Shown here one piece after another: positions 1 to 8,192 of a stretch of 64,000 nt of DNA (position 1 is the stretch's first letter; each line of letters begins with the position of its first letter). This stretch comes from Marinobacter orientalis. Its GTDB lineage: Bacteria; Pseudomonadota; Gammaproteobacteria; Pseudomonadales; Oleiphilaceae. A program made the translations under genes and the position numbers. The stretch is from the NCBI RefSeq assembly GCF_004792665.1, contig NZ_SRZX01000002.1, forward strand, positions 248,001 through 312,000. The letters are read 5' to 3'. The notes below the pieces were generated by a model. It saw only the letters and a program-made list of their open reading frames with translations, did not search any database and was not told the origin of the DNA.

Positions 1-59
1 GCGTTGTATGAACACCAGTGTACTGTAATTTTTTGTAACTACAATCGCCATCACCACAA

Positions 60-1544
60 TCAGATCACAAACAGGCCCACAAACTCGTGTACAGGCGTGC
101 TTTCCAGCGTTTTCTGATCCTTGCAGAGCTGATAAATCCGATCGCAGCGCTGGCCCGGAAATCGCGTCGCAAGATTGTTGCTGAATTTGTCTTCCAACAA
201 GGGAATCCCTTCTTTTCTGCGGCGCCGATGGCCTATGGGGTATTCAACGGCAACCTTGTCCGTGCTGCTGCCATCCTTGAAGAACACCTGGATGGCATTG
301 GCGATAGAGCGCTTATCCTCTTCCAGGTACTCGCGGGTGTAGTTTTCGTCTTCCACCACTTCCATTTTTTCGCGGATCCGGTCGATGACCGGGTTGGCTT
401 CGTGAAAGCTGTCTTCGTAATGTTCAGCCGTCAGGTTGCCGAAGATCAGTGGCACGGCGGTCATATACTGAAGGCAGTGGTCCCTGTCCGCGGCGTTCGC
501 GAGCTTGCCCTGCTTGGAGATAATGCGAATGGCGGACTCGTGGGTGGTGATCACAATACGATCGATCTCGTCGAGGCGGTCCCTGACCTGGGGGTGCAGG
601 GTGACTGCCGCTTCAGCCGCTGTCTGGGCATGAAACTCGGCAGGAAAGGAAATCTTGAACAGGATGTTCTCCATCACGTAGGAGCCGAAGTCCTGGGGTA
701 AAGAAAGCTGACGCCTGTTTTCGGGTTTGAGTTTCTGGTCCTTGTTGGTCTTGCTGAACAGAACATCGTGGAAACCCCATTGTGGCGCTGTCAGTGCGCT
801 CGGAATACCCATCTCGCCCCTCATGGCGATGTCGGCCAGCCGCACGGCTCGGGACGTGGCATCACCCGCGGCCCAGGATTTGCGGGAACCTGCGTTGGGC
901 GCGTGGCGATAGGTTCGCAATGACTGGCCATCAACCCAGGCGTGAGACAGCGCCGACATCAATTGCTCCCGGTTAGCACCCATCAGTTTTGCGGTGACGG
1001 CGGTGGAGGCCACTTTCACCAATACCACATGGTCCAGCCCGACCCGGTTGAAGGAGTTTTCCAGTGCCAGCACGCCCTGAATTTCGTGGGCCATGATCAT
1101 GGCCTCGAGCACCTCTTTCATGGTCAGCGGCTGTTTACCTTCTGCCACTCTTTGCTGGGAAAGGTGGTCGGCTACGGCAAGAATGCCTCCCAGGTTGTCG
1201 GACGGATGGCCCCACTCCGCGGCCAGCCAGGTGTCGTTGTAGTCAAGCCAGCGGATGATGCAGCCAATATCCCAGGCGGCTTTCACCGGATCCAGCCGGA
1301 AAGACGTTCCGGGAACGCGGGCCCCGTGAGGCACTATCGTGCCTTCAACAATCGGGCCCAGATGTTTTGTGCACTCGGGAAACCGCAGCGCCAGCAATCC
1401 GCAGCCCAGTGTGTCCATCAGGCAGTGACGGGCGGTGTTCCAGGCTTCTTTGCTTTTTATCCGGTAGCCCAGGGTGTAGTCGGTAATGGTCTGAATGAGA
1501 TCGTCGTAGTCGGGGCGTTCATTGAGATCAAATGTTGCTGACAT
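60..1544 (-). CDS. prpD: 2-methylcitrate dehydratase PrpD
   Basis: MmgE/PrpD-family protein of 494 aa, the usual length. It dehydrates 2-methylcitrate to 2-methyl-cis-aconitate in the cytosolic methylcitrate cycle. The segment [19 protein letters not shown] near residue 110 is typical of PrpD. The open frame continues 66 bases upstream, but the ATG at 1544 has a GGAG ribosome site 8 bases before it and gives the family N-terminus (MSATFDLN), so I start it there. It lies more than 5 kb from prpF, separated by accessory genes, although it belongs to the same pathway as the prpB-prpC-acnD-prpF operon. AcnD plus PrpF can replace PrpD, so this genome carries both routes. Identity is secure. Confidence 0.95.
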   Translation of the reverse strand: MSATFDLNERPDYDDLIQTITDYTLGYRIKSKEAWNTARHCLMDTLGCGLLALRFPECTKHLGPIVEGTIVPHGARVPGTSFRLDPVKAAWDIGCIIRWLDYNDTWLAAEWGHPSDNLGGILAVADHLSQQRVAEGKQPLTMKEVLEAMIMAHEIQGVLALENSFNRVGLDHVVLVKVASTAVTAKLMGANREQLMSALSHAWVDGQSLRTYRHAPNAGSRKSWAAGDATSRAVRLADIAMRGEMGIPSALTAPQWGFHDVLFSKTNKDQKLKPENRRQLSLPQDFGSYVMENILFKISFPAEFHAQTAAEAAVTLHPQVRDRLDEIDRIVITTHESAIRIISKQGKLANAADRDHCLQYMTAVPLIFGNLTAEHYEDSFHEANPVIDRIREKMEVVEDENYTREYLEEDKRSIANAIQVFFKDGSSTDKVAVEYPIGHRRRRKEGIPLLEDKFSNNLATRFPGQRCDRIYQLCKDQKTLESTPVHEFVGLFVI

Positions 1545-1913
1545 GGCAAGAACTCCAGGGCATATCCGTTTGTAATACTTCAAGCCTAGCTGAAGGTTTG
1601 ATACAGGCAATCACTTCAATCACTCTATTGTTATACATGTAGCTGAAAATGGTTAATTTACCCACTGTTAACAAGATAAAACTGACGGTGTTAATTTGAT
1701 TTAATAAACAGACTTTCCCGTATTTCTCTGACGTCGCTCCAACTTATTGTTTGCGAGTATTTTATTTAACGTAACCCGTTTTCAGAGCCGTAATGCTACA
1801 CGGTGGCCTTGCCCACCTTATCTCGCCTATAATCAGTCCGCCTTTAGTAAACAAGCCGTCAGTCAACATTAACGACATATTCATCAAATCTTCGATTAAT
1901 TTTGGGAACACCA
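1545..1913. other. Intergenic region between divergent prpD and the flavoprotein gene
   Basis: This 369-base stretch has no plausible gene. It is clearly AT-rich around 1600-1760 and must hold the start signals of both divergent genes. A TATAAT lies at 1828-1833, about 80 bases before the flavoprotein start, but I see no good -35 hexamer at 16-18 bases, so I do not call a promoter. Confidence 0.5.
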
Positions 1914-3539
1914 GTGAACAGCACCTCAACCGAGTCTGCAATTGCCGAATGGACCGTTATTCTGGGTGATTCCGGAGTTATCGCGGCTGACGCAGCAGAT
2001 TTTGGTGCTTCCACAACAGGAACCAGTCGCTCTATTCCGGCGGTGCTCTGCCCGGAGAACCAGGAACAGGTTGCTGCCATTTTAAAAGTCGCGCAACGTT
2101 GGCAGGTCGCCGTTTACCCCGTCAGCACGGGCAATAACTGGGGCTACGGCAGTGCCAACCCGGTTGAAAACGACTGCGTTATTCTCGATCTTAGCCGGCT
2201 TGACCGTATTTCGGATTTTGATCCCGAACTGGGTGTTGTTACTGTCGGGCCCGGTGTGACCCAGGGCGCCCTGAGGGAATTCCTTGATCGCCACGAGGGC
2301 AATTACCTGGTTCCTGTGACCGGCGCCGGGCCCACCTGCAGCATTCTTGGTAATGCGCTTGAACGTGGTTACGGTATCACGCCGATTACTGACCATTTTG
2401 CGGCAGTGACAAAGATAGAAGCGATCCTCCCCGACGGTACCCTTTACCGGACGCCGCTCAGCGAACTTGGCGGTGCCGAAGTAGACGGGCTTTTTAAGTG
2501 GGGCCTCGGCCCCTATCTCGACGGGCTTTTCAGTCAGGGGAATTTTGGTGTGGTGGTCAATATGACCATCGCCCTTGCGCCAGCTCCGGACACAGTAACC
2601 GCATTTTTCTTTTCCACAAAAGACGACGCCAGGCTGGAAGCGCTGGTGCCCACCGTCAGAGCCGTGTTGCGAACGCTCGGCGGTTCGGTTGTGGCAATCA
2701 ACCTGCTCAATAGCCAACGCATGCTCTCGATGATGACGCCCTTCCCGGAAGGCAAAGCCATTGACGGTGTTCTGCCTGCTCACGAAGTTGAAAGTCTGGC
2801 AAACACTCATGGCGTTCCGGCGTGGAGCGGGGTCGGCGCAATTTACGCGTCAAAGGAAGTGGCCGGGGCGGCCCGACGCACGCTACGGCGGCTTCTTGGC
2901 CCGGTAACCGACCGTCTTGTTTTTATCAACCGGCGAAAAGTTGCCGTGGCCCGCAATATTTCCCGTGTACTGCCTGGCAGACTGGCTGCACGGGTGAAAG
3001 GCATGGCGGATACGCTCTCTGGCGCCCTTGAAATCATGCATGGTACGCCCAACGATGTTGCCCTGGCGCTGGCCTATTGGCGCTCGGGTGACCTGCCAGG
3101 TGCAGGGCAACCAAAAAATCCCGCCCGTGATGGTTGTGGGCTTATATGGTTTGCGCCACTGGTCCCCATACGGGGGCAAGACGTTCGCCGCTATATCGAT
3201 ATGATTGAGAGAATTTGCCCGCGGTACGGCGTCAATCCGCTCATCACATTGACGACAGTAAACGATCGGTGCTTCGACTCCACGGTTCCTCTGCTTTTTG
3301 ATCGCAGGGATGCGGATTCTACAGCAAGGGCCAACGACTGTTATCGCGCACTTCTGGACGCGGGGCAAAAAGAAGGTTTTCTGCCCTACCGTCTCAACAT
3401 CGATGCAATGGGCATCCTGAACACCGGTGGCTCTGCTTTCTCCAGGCTTGCCAGCCAGCTGAAAGCTGCAGTCGACCCGAATTACATCCTGGCGCCCGGA
3501 CGTTACGTGCCCAGGATAAAGCGTTCCGAGGTCTTATGA
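1914..3539 (+). CDS. FAD-linked oxidase, 4-cresol dehydrogenase / vanillyl-alcohol oxidase type
   Basis: 541 aa. The N-terminal half is a PCMH-type FAD-binding domain (about residues 40-230) with VYPVSTGNNWGYGSA and VTVGPGVTQGALREFL. The C-terminal half is the cresol-dehydrogenase-like cap, ending in the family motif DPNYILAPGRY. Relatives oxidise para-substituted phenols through a flavin. The frame opens with TTG at 1902, but GTG at 1914 has GGGA six bases upstream and is preferred. An N-acyltransferase gene follows after 117 bases on the same strand. Because that family can make N-acyl-tyrosines, which are para-substituted phenols, an acylated tyrosine is a reasonable guess at the substrate. 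That guess is inference; the family call is firm. Confidence 0.8.
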   Translation: MNSTSTESAIAEWTVILGDSGVIAADAADFGASTTGTSRSIPAVLCPENQEQVAAILKVAQRWQVAVYPVSTGNNWGYGSANPVENDCVILDLSRLDRISDFDPELGVVTVGPGVTQGALREFLDRHEGNYLVPVTGAGPTCSILGNALERGYGITPITDHFAAVTKIEAILPDGTLYRTPLSELGGAEVDGLFKWGLGPYLDGLFSQGNFGVVVNMTIALAPAPDTVTAFFFSTKDDARLEALVPTVRAVLRTLGGSVVAINLLNSQRMLSMMTPFPEGKAIDGVLPAHEVESLANTHGVPAWSGVGAIYASKEVAGAARRTLRRLLGPVTDRLVFINRRKVAVARNISRVLPGRLAARVKGMADTLSGALEIMHGTPNDVALALAYWRSGDLPGAGQPKNPARDGCGLIWFAPLVPIRGQDVRRYIDMIERICPRYGVNPLITLTTVNDRCFDSTVPLLFDRRDADSTARANDCYRALLDAGQKEGFLPYRLNIDAMGILNTGGSAFSRLASQLKAAVDPNYILAPGRYVPRIKRSEVL

Positions 3540-3656
3540 GCTGTAGCCTCGATACACCCGTAGTACGCCGTCAGCTGTGGTTAAAGACGGCGCTTTTTCT
3601 CACTGCGACTATCGCCATAACAGCTCCCTGAACGGGGAAGAATAAGGGCCTAAAAA

Positions 3657-4496
3657 ATGAACACAGGGTTTGCACGTCCGGATCACACTGAAAACATAAA
3701 AAACCAACAAATTGAAGAAGACGTCAGTACCATTTTCAACTCGGCATTCAGTGTCCAGCTGGCAACCTCTCCGGAGGTAATCAACGAGGTATTCGAAGTT
3801 CGGTATCAGGTTTACTGTATCGACCGGCCTTTCGAGGATCCCGATTGCTTCGCGGATAAACGCGAGCACGATGCCTACGACTCGCGATCAGCGCATGCGC
3901 TGATCCGACACCGGATGACAGGAGAGAGCGTCGCCGCCGTTCGTCTCGTTATGGCAGGCGACACCCCGGTGCAGGCCGATTTTCCCATGGAAGCCCCGTG
4001 CCTCCATCTGATGGACCGGTATGCACAGGAAGCATTTGCAGCTGCACGCCGCGAGCAGGTCGCTGAAATATCCCGGATGGCGGTAAGCCGTGAGTTCAGG
4101 CGGCGTCTGAATGAGGATAAAACAACTTCTGGCATCAGCGATTTCGCCGGCTATAGCGATTCGGAGAATGGCAAACGTGCCCTGCCTTATATCAGCTTGG
4201 GAATTTTTGCCGCTATTCTCCAGATGTCTGTCAAACATGGCATAACCCACTGGATGGCGGTTATGGAGCCGGCACTGCTGCGCGTGCTGAAGCGGTTCGG
4301 TGTGGAATTTGATCATGTGGGACCCGTGACGGAGTATCACGGCCGCCGCCGCCCTGCCTTCACGGAGGCAGCGTCACTGATTGAGGGCATAAGGAAGCGT
4401 CGCCCGGATGTCTGGTCGCTGATTACTGATGACGGGCGATACCTGCCGGCGAAACCGGCTACCGCTTATAAGGCAATTGAAAAGGAAGTTGCCTGA
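3657..4496 (+). CDS. PEP-CTERM/exosortase system-associated N-acyltransferase
   Basis: 279 aa, GNAT-like, related to autoinducer synthases and FeeM-type N-acyl amino acid synthases. The N-terminal core FEVRYQVYCIDRPFEDP followed by an acidic EHDAYD segment and HALIRH is typical of the exosortase-associated acyltransferase family (TIGR03694 as I recognise it). A later block around residues 120-200 (VAEISRMAVSREFRRR) carries the conserved E-x-S-R of this fold. Known relatives move a fatty acyl group to an amino acid. It faces a PEP-CTERM protein gene across a shared terminator and follows a flavoprotein gene, so a role in the PEP-CTERM surface system fits. No exosortase gene is in the window, so it would have to be elsewhere. 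Confidence 0.82.
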   Translation: MNTGFARPDHTENIKNQQIEEDVSTIFNSAFSVQLATSPEVINEVFEVRYQVYCIDRPFEDPDCFADKREHDAYDSRSAHALIRHRMTGESVAAVRLVMAGDTPVQADFPMEAPCLHLMDRYAQEAFAAARREQVAEISRMAVSREFRRRLNEDKTTSGISDFAGYSDSENGKRALPYISLGIFAAILQMSVKHGITHWMAVMEPALLRVLKRFGVEFDHVGPVTEYHGRRRPAFTEAASLIEGIRKRRPDVWSLITDDGRYLPAKPATAYKAIEKEVA

Positions 4497-4530
4497 CCCC
4501 TCGCCTGACGATACTGAATTGTCCTGCTGA

Positions 4531-4568
4531 AAAAAGAAGCCCCCGCTTATTGGCGGGGGCTTCTTTTA
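4531..4568. terminator. Bidirectional rho-independent terminator
   Basis: Perfect 11-bp stem, GAAGCCCCCGC at 4536-4546 and its complement at 4553-4563, with a six-base loop. An A-run precedes and a T-run follows, so it can end transcripts from both convergent neighbours (acyltransferase on plus, PEP-CTERM gene on minus). Confidence 0.9.
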
Positions 4569-4606
4569 TATCAGCATGTTATCTGAACATTATCTCTGTT
4601 CAAATG

Positions 4607-5428
4607 TTACGCTGTTGCTGCTTTTTTCCTGCGCGACAGACCAAGTCCGGCAAGGCCCAGGCCGAGCAGTGCGAGAGTGCCTGGCTCAGGTACGCTAACT
4701 GGTGAAGACGCGATTTTGAACCGGGTCCGGAAACTGTTTGTTGTCTCCTCTTCAGTCAGAAGGCCGACACAATCGGCAGGAGCGCCCGCTACGCCACAGG
4801 TTGTTTCTCCCAGTTCTGCCAGGTTCTCCAACTCAAGGAACACGGTGTAGGTGTAATCGTCAATGGTGAAAGCTGGTGCAGCAATTTGGAACCAGCCATT
4901 CTCATTAACCTCAGCACCCTCCAGGTTGTCGATGGTAAAAATGTCATCACAGGGGATTCCATTTGAAGTCCCCTCGCATGGCGAACTGTTCGGAGTTTCC
5001 CTGAAGGAAGTCGCGAATGTGAGAGTAGGCAGGTTCGCGACATCGCCAGTATCCGGACTTGCTGCGGTCAGCATTAGGGAGGTACTCAGGTCGAAGCCGG
5101 TCAACGCAGCATAGGTGTCACTTATAACATTGTTGTCGTGAGTGAATGTACCGCCCTCTACGAATTCACCATTGGTAATAAGGCCGCTTGTCTCCGATAC
5201 ATCAGTGATCGCGACAGACGACCGATCATCAGCGTCAGTACCACCCCACGACAAACTTTGGTCATTTATATCCTGGGTGCCGCCTCCATCACTAAAGGTA
5301 GAATCGGAGAACACGTTGGTAGTGCTATATCCCCAGTCGGTGATCTCAACCGCACTGGCAGATGCCGCGCCCAGCGCAAAGGGCAGAACGAGTGTTGATA
5401 GAAGCGTTCTTTTAAGTGCAATGTTCAT
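4607..5428 (-). CDS. THxN family PEP-CTERM sorting-domain protein
   Basis: 273 aa exported surface protein. Residues 1-27 form a signal peptide ending ASASA. The C-terminus has the full exosortase signal: VPEPGTLALLGLGLAGLG, then RRKK. The motif THDN near residue 95 (in GGTFTHDNNVI) matches the THxN subfamily. The middle is acidic and Ser/Thr-rich, and two Cys pairs may form disulfides. PEP-CTERM proteins are cut and passed on by exosortase at the inner membrane and go to the cell surface or matrix. ATG at 5428 has GGAGAG eight bases upstream. A sigma-54 promoter candidate precedes it (5504-5519), as known for some PEP-CTERM genes under PrsK/PrsR. The exosortase must be encoded elsewhere. Confidence 0.9.
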   Translation of the reverse strand: MNIALKRTLLSTLVLPFALGAASASAVEITDWGYSTTNVFSDSTFSDGGGTQDINDQSLSWGGTDADDRSSVAITDVSETSGLITNGEFVEGGTFTHDNNVISDTYAALTGFDLSTSLMLTAASPDTGDVANLPTLTFATSFRETPNSSPCEGTSNGIPCDDIFTIDNLEGAEVNENGWFQIAAPAFTIDDYTYTVFLELENLAELGETTCGVAGAPADCVGLLTEEETTNSFRTRFKIASSPVSVPEPGTLALLGLGLAGLGLSRRKKAATA

Positions 5429-5503
5429 AGTTATCTCTCCATGATTTTATCGTGAACGCTGCAGTTTGCATTGAAGCAAGAAACTCAGCGGTACGTGTTT
5501 AAG

Positions 5504-5519
5504 AGCACCATCCATGCCA
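5504..5519 (-). promoter_or_regulatory. Sigma-54 (-24/-12) promoter candidate of the PEP-CTERM gene
   Basis: On the minus strand this reads TGGCAT-N5-GTGCT, against the consensus TGGCAC-N5-TTGCW. The invariant GG and GC are exactly 12 bases apart. The predicted transcription start is about 65 bases upstream of the ATG at 5428. Regulation of PEP-CTERM genes by RpoN with PrsK/PrsR is known in other bacteria; the site here is seen in sequence only. Confidence 0.65.
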
Positions 5520-5652
5520 TGTATTGAAAATCAAAACCTTTCAGCGACTTAGAATTAAAATCGAATTGATTTTGCGTCCCATGTGTAAGTATCTTCGACA
5601 TCCAGGGAGAGCGGGTTGGTCAGTTCAGGCGTCATGTTCATAAAAGCGGTAC

Positions 5653-5692
5653 ATTTAAATAGCCTAGATCAATTAAAAGGATATTTAAATAG
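5653..5692. promoter_or_regulatory. Direct repeat upstream of the sigma-54 promoter, possible enhancer site
   Basis: ATTTAAATAG occurs at 5653-5662 and again at 5683-5692, spaced 30 bases (about three helical turns) and each followed closely by AGATC or ATC. It lies roughly 160-200 bases upstream of the predicted sigma-54 start, where activators of sigma-54 promoters usually bind. The repeats are AT-rich, so chance remains possible. Confidence 0.35.
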
Positions 5693-5811
5693 ATCGTTTT
5701 ATACAAATCCGGGGTTGTTTACCCCATTCAGATAGCAGACTCATCTCAGTGGGCGTAAATTATACTGACACCTGGAAAGTTCAAGTATTCAGAAACCTGA
5801 CACCCGAACGT

Positions 5812-5846
5812 AAAAAGCCCGGAGAATGGAATTCTCCGGGCTTTTG
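5812..5846. terminator. Rho-independent terminator behind the prpF remnant
   Basis: Perfect 15-bp stem, AAAAGCCCGGAGAAT at 5813-5827 and its complement at 5831-5845, with a three-base loop. It has A and T tracts on both sides. On the minus strand it lies 25 bases beyond the stop codon of the duplicated prpF end, so it was probably the original terminator of the prpF transcript. Confidence 0.88.
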
Positions 5847-5870
5847 TTCGAAATTTGAAACCTTACGGAA

Positions 5871-6020
5871 TCAGAAGCTCCCGCCGGGCACCCTCACCCA
5901 ACCTTCCATGAGCACACGGGCACTACGGCTCATAATGGCCTTGGTGGCGGTCCAATGGCCGTTCACCTGGCTGGCCTTGGCCCCCACCTGCAAGGTGCCG
6001 GAGGGATGGCCGGAGGTGGG
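5871..6020 (-). pseudogene. Duplicated 3' end of prpF (remnant)
   Basis: About 150 bases nearly identical to the 3' end of the intact prpF (6784 onward). Reading on the minus strand gives the PrpF C-terminus ...MEGWVRVPGGSF and a TGA at 5871-5873; the intact copy ends ...MEGWVRVPGDSFAL. Similarity fades just before the stop codon of the antitoxin gene at 6026. The toxin-antitoxin pair therefore sits between a full prpF and a second, diverged prpF tail. The two copies differ at scattered positions, many silent, which suggests the second copy came from a related strain and not from a recent local duplication. Confidence 0.85.
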
Positions 6021-6025
6021 AAGAG

Positions 6026-6406
6026 TTACCGATCCAACAAATCGTCTATTTCAACCCGCAAAGCTTTCGCAAGTGCGCTGAGAACCTTTGTTGAACCAGT
6101 CTTGGCGCCAGCCTCGATCTGCGAGACATAGGACTTCCCAATGCCGGCTTCTGTTCCTAAAGATTCCTGAGTGTAACCGCGATATTCCCTCCAAACCTTC
6201 AGAGGGTGTTCCTCTCCCAATACGAGCCGCCTGGCAATGGCAGAAGGAATGCTCTCGTCCTCTTCAGCCAAAAGCTCTGCGCTGGCTGCATCAGCATCCT
6301 GGATATCGCGTGCCTCCTGTGCCATCTCCAGCAATTCCTGGTACTCGGCATAGGGAATGACTGCGTATTCAGGTTTTCCTGACTTTTCTATGATCTGTAC
6401 GCTCAT
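6026..6406 (-). CDS. Type II antitoxin with XRE helix-turn-helix
   Basis: 126 aa. The N-terminal 40 residues (KSGKPEYAVIPYAEYQELLE) resemble the Phd/YefM dimerisation fold. Residues 65-125 form an XRE DNA-binding domain (YTQESLGTEAGIGKSYVSQIE). Its start overlaps the upstream toxin stop by four bases (ATGA), the usual coupling in such pairs. It should neutralise the RelE-like toxin by direct binding and repress the shared promoter. The toxin-first order is like higBA. The stop codon sits at the breakpoint of the duplicated prpF fragment. Confidence 0.85.
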   Translation of the reverse strand: MSVQIIEKSGKPEYAVIPYAEYQELLEMAQEARDIQDADAASAELLAEEDESIPSAIARRLVLGEEHPLKVWREYRGYTQESLGTEAGIGKSYVSQIEAGAKTGSTKVLSALAKALRVEIDDLLDR

Positions 6407-6660
6407 TTATAAACATCTCCTCTGGCACCGACCTTCAGCACCAGCAAAATCAGCTCGCCATTATCAAAACTGCAAATCGCTCTGTATCCACCCTGACGAA
6501 GACGCCAGTAAGGCTTTCCTTTCATAGGCTTCCAGTCGCCCTGATAGTTCTCCGGGTCCAGAGCAATAACTTCAAGTCCGGACATTAACCGTTCTGCAAT
6601 TGGCCTGGGAGCCTTCCTCAACGCTTTAAGTGCGGATTTTTTGTATTTCAGGGAGTACAT
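6403..6660 (-). CDS. RelE/ParE-family toxin
   Basis: 85 aa, typical of RelE-type mRNA interferases. Core features are the N-terminal YKKSALKALRKAP helix, then WRLRQGGYRAICSF and the C-terminal LVLKVGARGDVYK strand, matching the RelE/HigB pattern of basic residues. It is likely a ribosome-dependent or free endoribonuclease, but which is not visible. It is transcribed ahead of, and overlaps, the antitoxin. A REP palindrome and the prpF stop codon lie upstream. Confidence 0.85.
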   Translation of the reverse strand: MYSLKYKKSALKALRKAPRPIAERLMSGLEVIALDPENYQGDWKPMKGKPYWRLRQGGYRAICSFDNGELILLVLKVGARGDVYK

Positions 6661-6721
6661 GAGAAAAGTTTACGGTTGAGTTTACCAACAGTCAACATGA
6701 AAGATATGGATTCAGCTGGAT

Positions 6722-6751
6722 TGTCGGATTACGCCTTCGGCTAATCCGACA
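6722..6751 (-). repeat. REP palindrome, head lost
   Basis: TGTCGGATTACGCC / GGCTAATCCGACA stem around a short loop, same core as the 14 other copies in the window. The GTAG head is replaced here. It lies between the toxin gene and prpF. Confidence 0.85.
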
Positions 6752-6783
6752 AAACCAAACCAACCAATTCCCCAAACCTGCCC

Positions 6784-7968
6784 CTACAGCGCAAACGAAT
6801 CCCCGGGCACCCTAACCCAGCCCTCCATGAGCACCCGCGCACTACGGCTCATAATGGCCTTGGTGGCGGTCCACTGGCCGTTCACCTGGCTGGCTTCCGC
6901 GCCTACCTGGAGGGTACCGGATGGGTGTCCGAAGGTAACGGAGGTACGGTCTCCACCTCCGGCGGCAAGGTTCACCAGGGTTCCGGGAACGGCAGCTGCG
7001 GTGGCGATGGCCACGGAGGCGGTGCCCATCATGGCATGGTGAAGTTTGCCCATGGACAGGGCCCGCACCAGCACGTCTACCTCCCCTGCCCCGATATTCC
7101 TGCCGCTGGACGAAACGTAATCCGCCGGTTCCGCCACAAATGCCACTTTCGGTGTGTGCTGCCGGCTGGCTGCTTCGTCTACATGCCTGATCAGCCCCAT
7201 CTTCAGTGCGCCGTGGGCACGTATCCTCTCGAATGTGGCCAGGGCGTTTTCATCACCGTTAATGGCATCCTGAAGCTCTGTGCCTTTGTAGCCGATGTCT
7301 TCGGCATTAACGAAGATGGTGGGAATGCCTGCGTTGATCATTGTCGCCTTCAGAGTGCCTATACCGGGCACTTCCAGGTCGTCTACCAGGTTGCCGGTGG
7401 GGAACATGGAGCCTTCGGCATCGGCCGGGTCCATGAATTCGACCTGGATTTCCGCCGCCGGGAAGGTCACGCCATCGAGTTCGAAATCACCGGTTTCCTG
7501 TACTTCGCCGTTGGTGATGGGGATGTGGGCGATGATCGTTTTTTTGATGTTGGCCTGCCAGATGCGAATGGTGGCAGTACCGTTTTCGGGGATACGCTCT
7601 TTGGCGACGAAGCCACCGTTAATGGCAAAGGCACCTACTGCGGCGGTGAGATTGCCGCAGTTGCCGCTCCAGTCGACAAAGGGTTTGTCGATGGACACCT
7701 GGCCGAACAGGTAGTCCACATCGTGGTCAGGCTGCGTAGGGGCTGCCAGGATAACGGTTTTGCTGGTGCTGGAGGTGGCACCGCCCATACCGTCGATCTG
7801 CTTCTGGTAGGGGTCCGGGCTGCCTATGACGCGGAGCAGGAGTTTGTCGCGGGCTTCGCCCGGGGTTTGTGCCGGCTCCGGGAGGTCCTGCAGGCGGAAG
7901 AAGACGCCTTTGGAGGTGCCACCTCGCATGTAGGTGGCGGGGATTCTGATTTGGGGTTGGTGGGGCAT
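6784..7968 (-). CDS. prpF: 2-methylaconitate isomerase PrpF
   Basis: 394 aa, full length for PrpF. It isomerises the trans-2-methylaconitate formed by AcnD to the cis form, completing the AcnD-dependent branch of the methylcitrate cycle. The N-terminal MRGGTSKGVFF motif, around the catalytic region, is characteristic, with GGATSSTSKT near residue 65. The ATG at 7968 has AAGG about eight bases upstream. It follows acnD in the operon after a 224-base gap carrying three REP copies. Its last 150 bases are repeated beyond the toxin-antitoxin pair at 5871-6020. Confidence 0.95.
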   Translation of the reverse strand: MPHQPQIRIPATYMRGGTSKGVFFRLQDLPEPAQTPGEARDKLLLRVIGSPDPYQKQIDGMGGATSSTSKTVILAAPTQPDHDVDYLFGQVSIDKPFVDWSGNCGNLTAAVGAFAINGGFVAKERIPENGTATIRIWQANIKKTIIAHIPITNGEVQETGDFELDGVTFPAAEIQVEFMDPADAEGSMFPTGNLVDDLEVPGIGTLKATMINAGIPTIFVNAEDIGYKGTELQDAINGDENALATFERIRAHGALKMGLIRHVDEAASRQHTPKVAFVAEPADYVSSSGRNIGAGEVDVLVRALSMGKLHHAMMGTASVAIATAAAVPGTLVNLAAGGGDRTSVTFGHPSGTLQVGAEASQVNGQWTATKAIMSRSARVLMEGWVRVPGDSFAL

Positions 7969-8007
7969 GGGGGGTACCTTTTAAATTGGTTTCGGGTTGG
8001 GAGAGGT

Positions 8008-8150
8008 TGTCGGATTACGCCTTCGGCTAATCCGACCTACGGGGTAAGGAGTTGTCGGATTACGCTTTGCTAATCCGACCTACGGGCTACGCCAGAGTTG
8101 GCGACGAGCCCTCGTAGGTTGGATTAGGCCCGAAGGGCCGTAATCCGACA
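8008..8150. repeat. REP cluster between acnD and prpF (3 copies)
   Basis: Copies at 8008-8040 (minus), 8053-8083 (minus) and 8114-8150 (plus). Each has the tetranucleotide head GTAG (CTAC on the minus copies) followed by a GTCGGATTA...TAATCCGAC hairpin. The last two face each other and enclose a spacer that is itself palindromic (GGGCT...AGCCC), a BIME-like arrangement. Such transcribed hairpins can slow 3' exonucleases between operon genes. Confidence 0.9.
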
Positions 8151-8163
8151 CATCAATGGGATT

Positions 8164-8191
8164 GGGGCCTGACCCCTCGGGGTCAGACCCC
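8164..8191. repeat. Hairpin with GGGGTCAGACCCC motif after acnD
   Basis: Two 13-base arms, each itself nearly palindromic, pair across a TC loop directly after the acnD stop codon. The motif GGGGTCAGACCCC recurs at 10857-10869 and inside a coding region near 27040. It has no T-run, so it is not a clear terminator. Confidence 0.6.
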
Positions 8192-8192
8192 T

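Larger units (their letters stand above)
5429..5870. other. Gene-free region upstream of the PEP-CTERM gene
   Basis: 442 bases without a supportable gene. It holds the sigma-54 promoter candidate, the ATTTAAATAG direct repeat and a strong terminator. Base composition is clearly more AT-rich than the flanking prp genes. Confidence 0.6.

Noticed and set aside
1828-1833. TATAAT upstream of the flavoprotein gene as a promoter
   Set aside because: No matching -35 hexamer or extended -10 at a usable distance.
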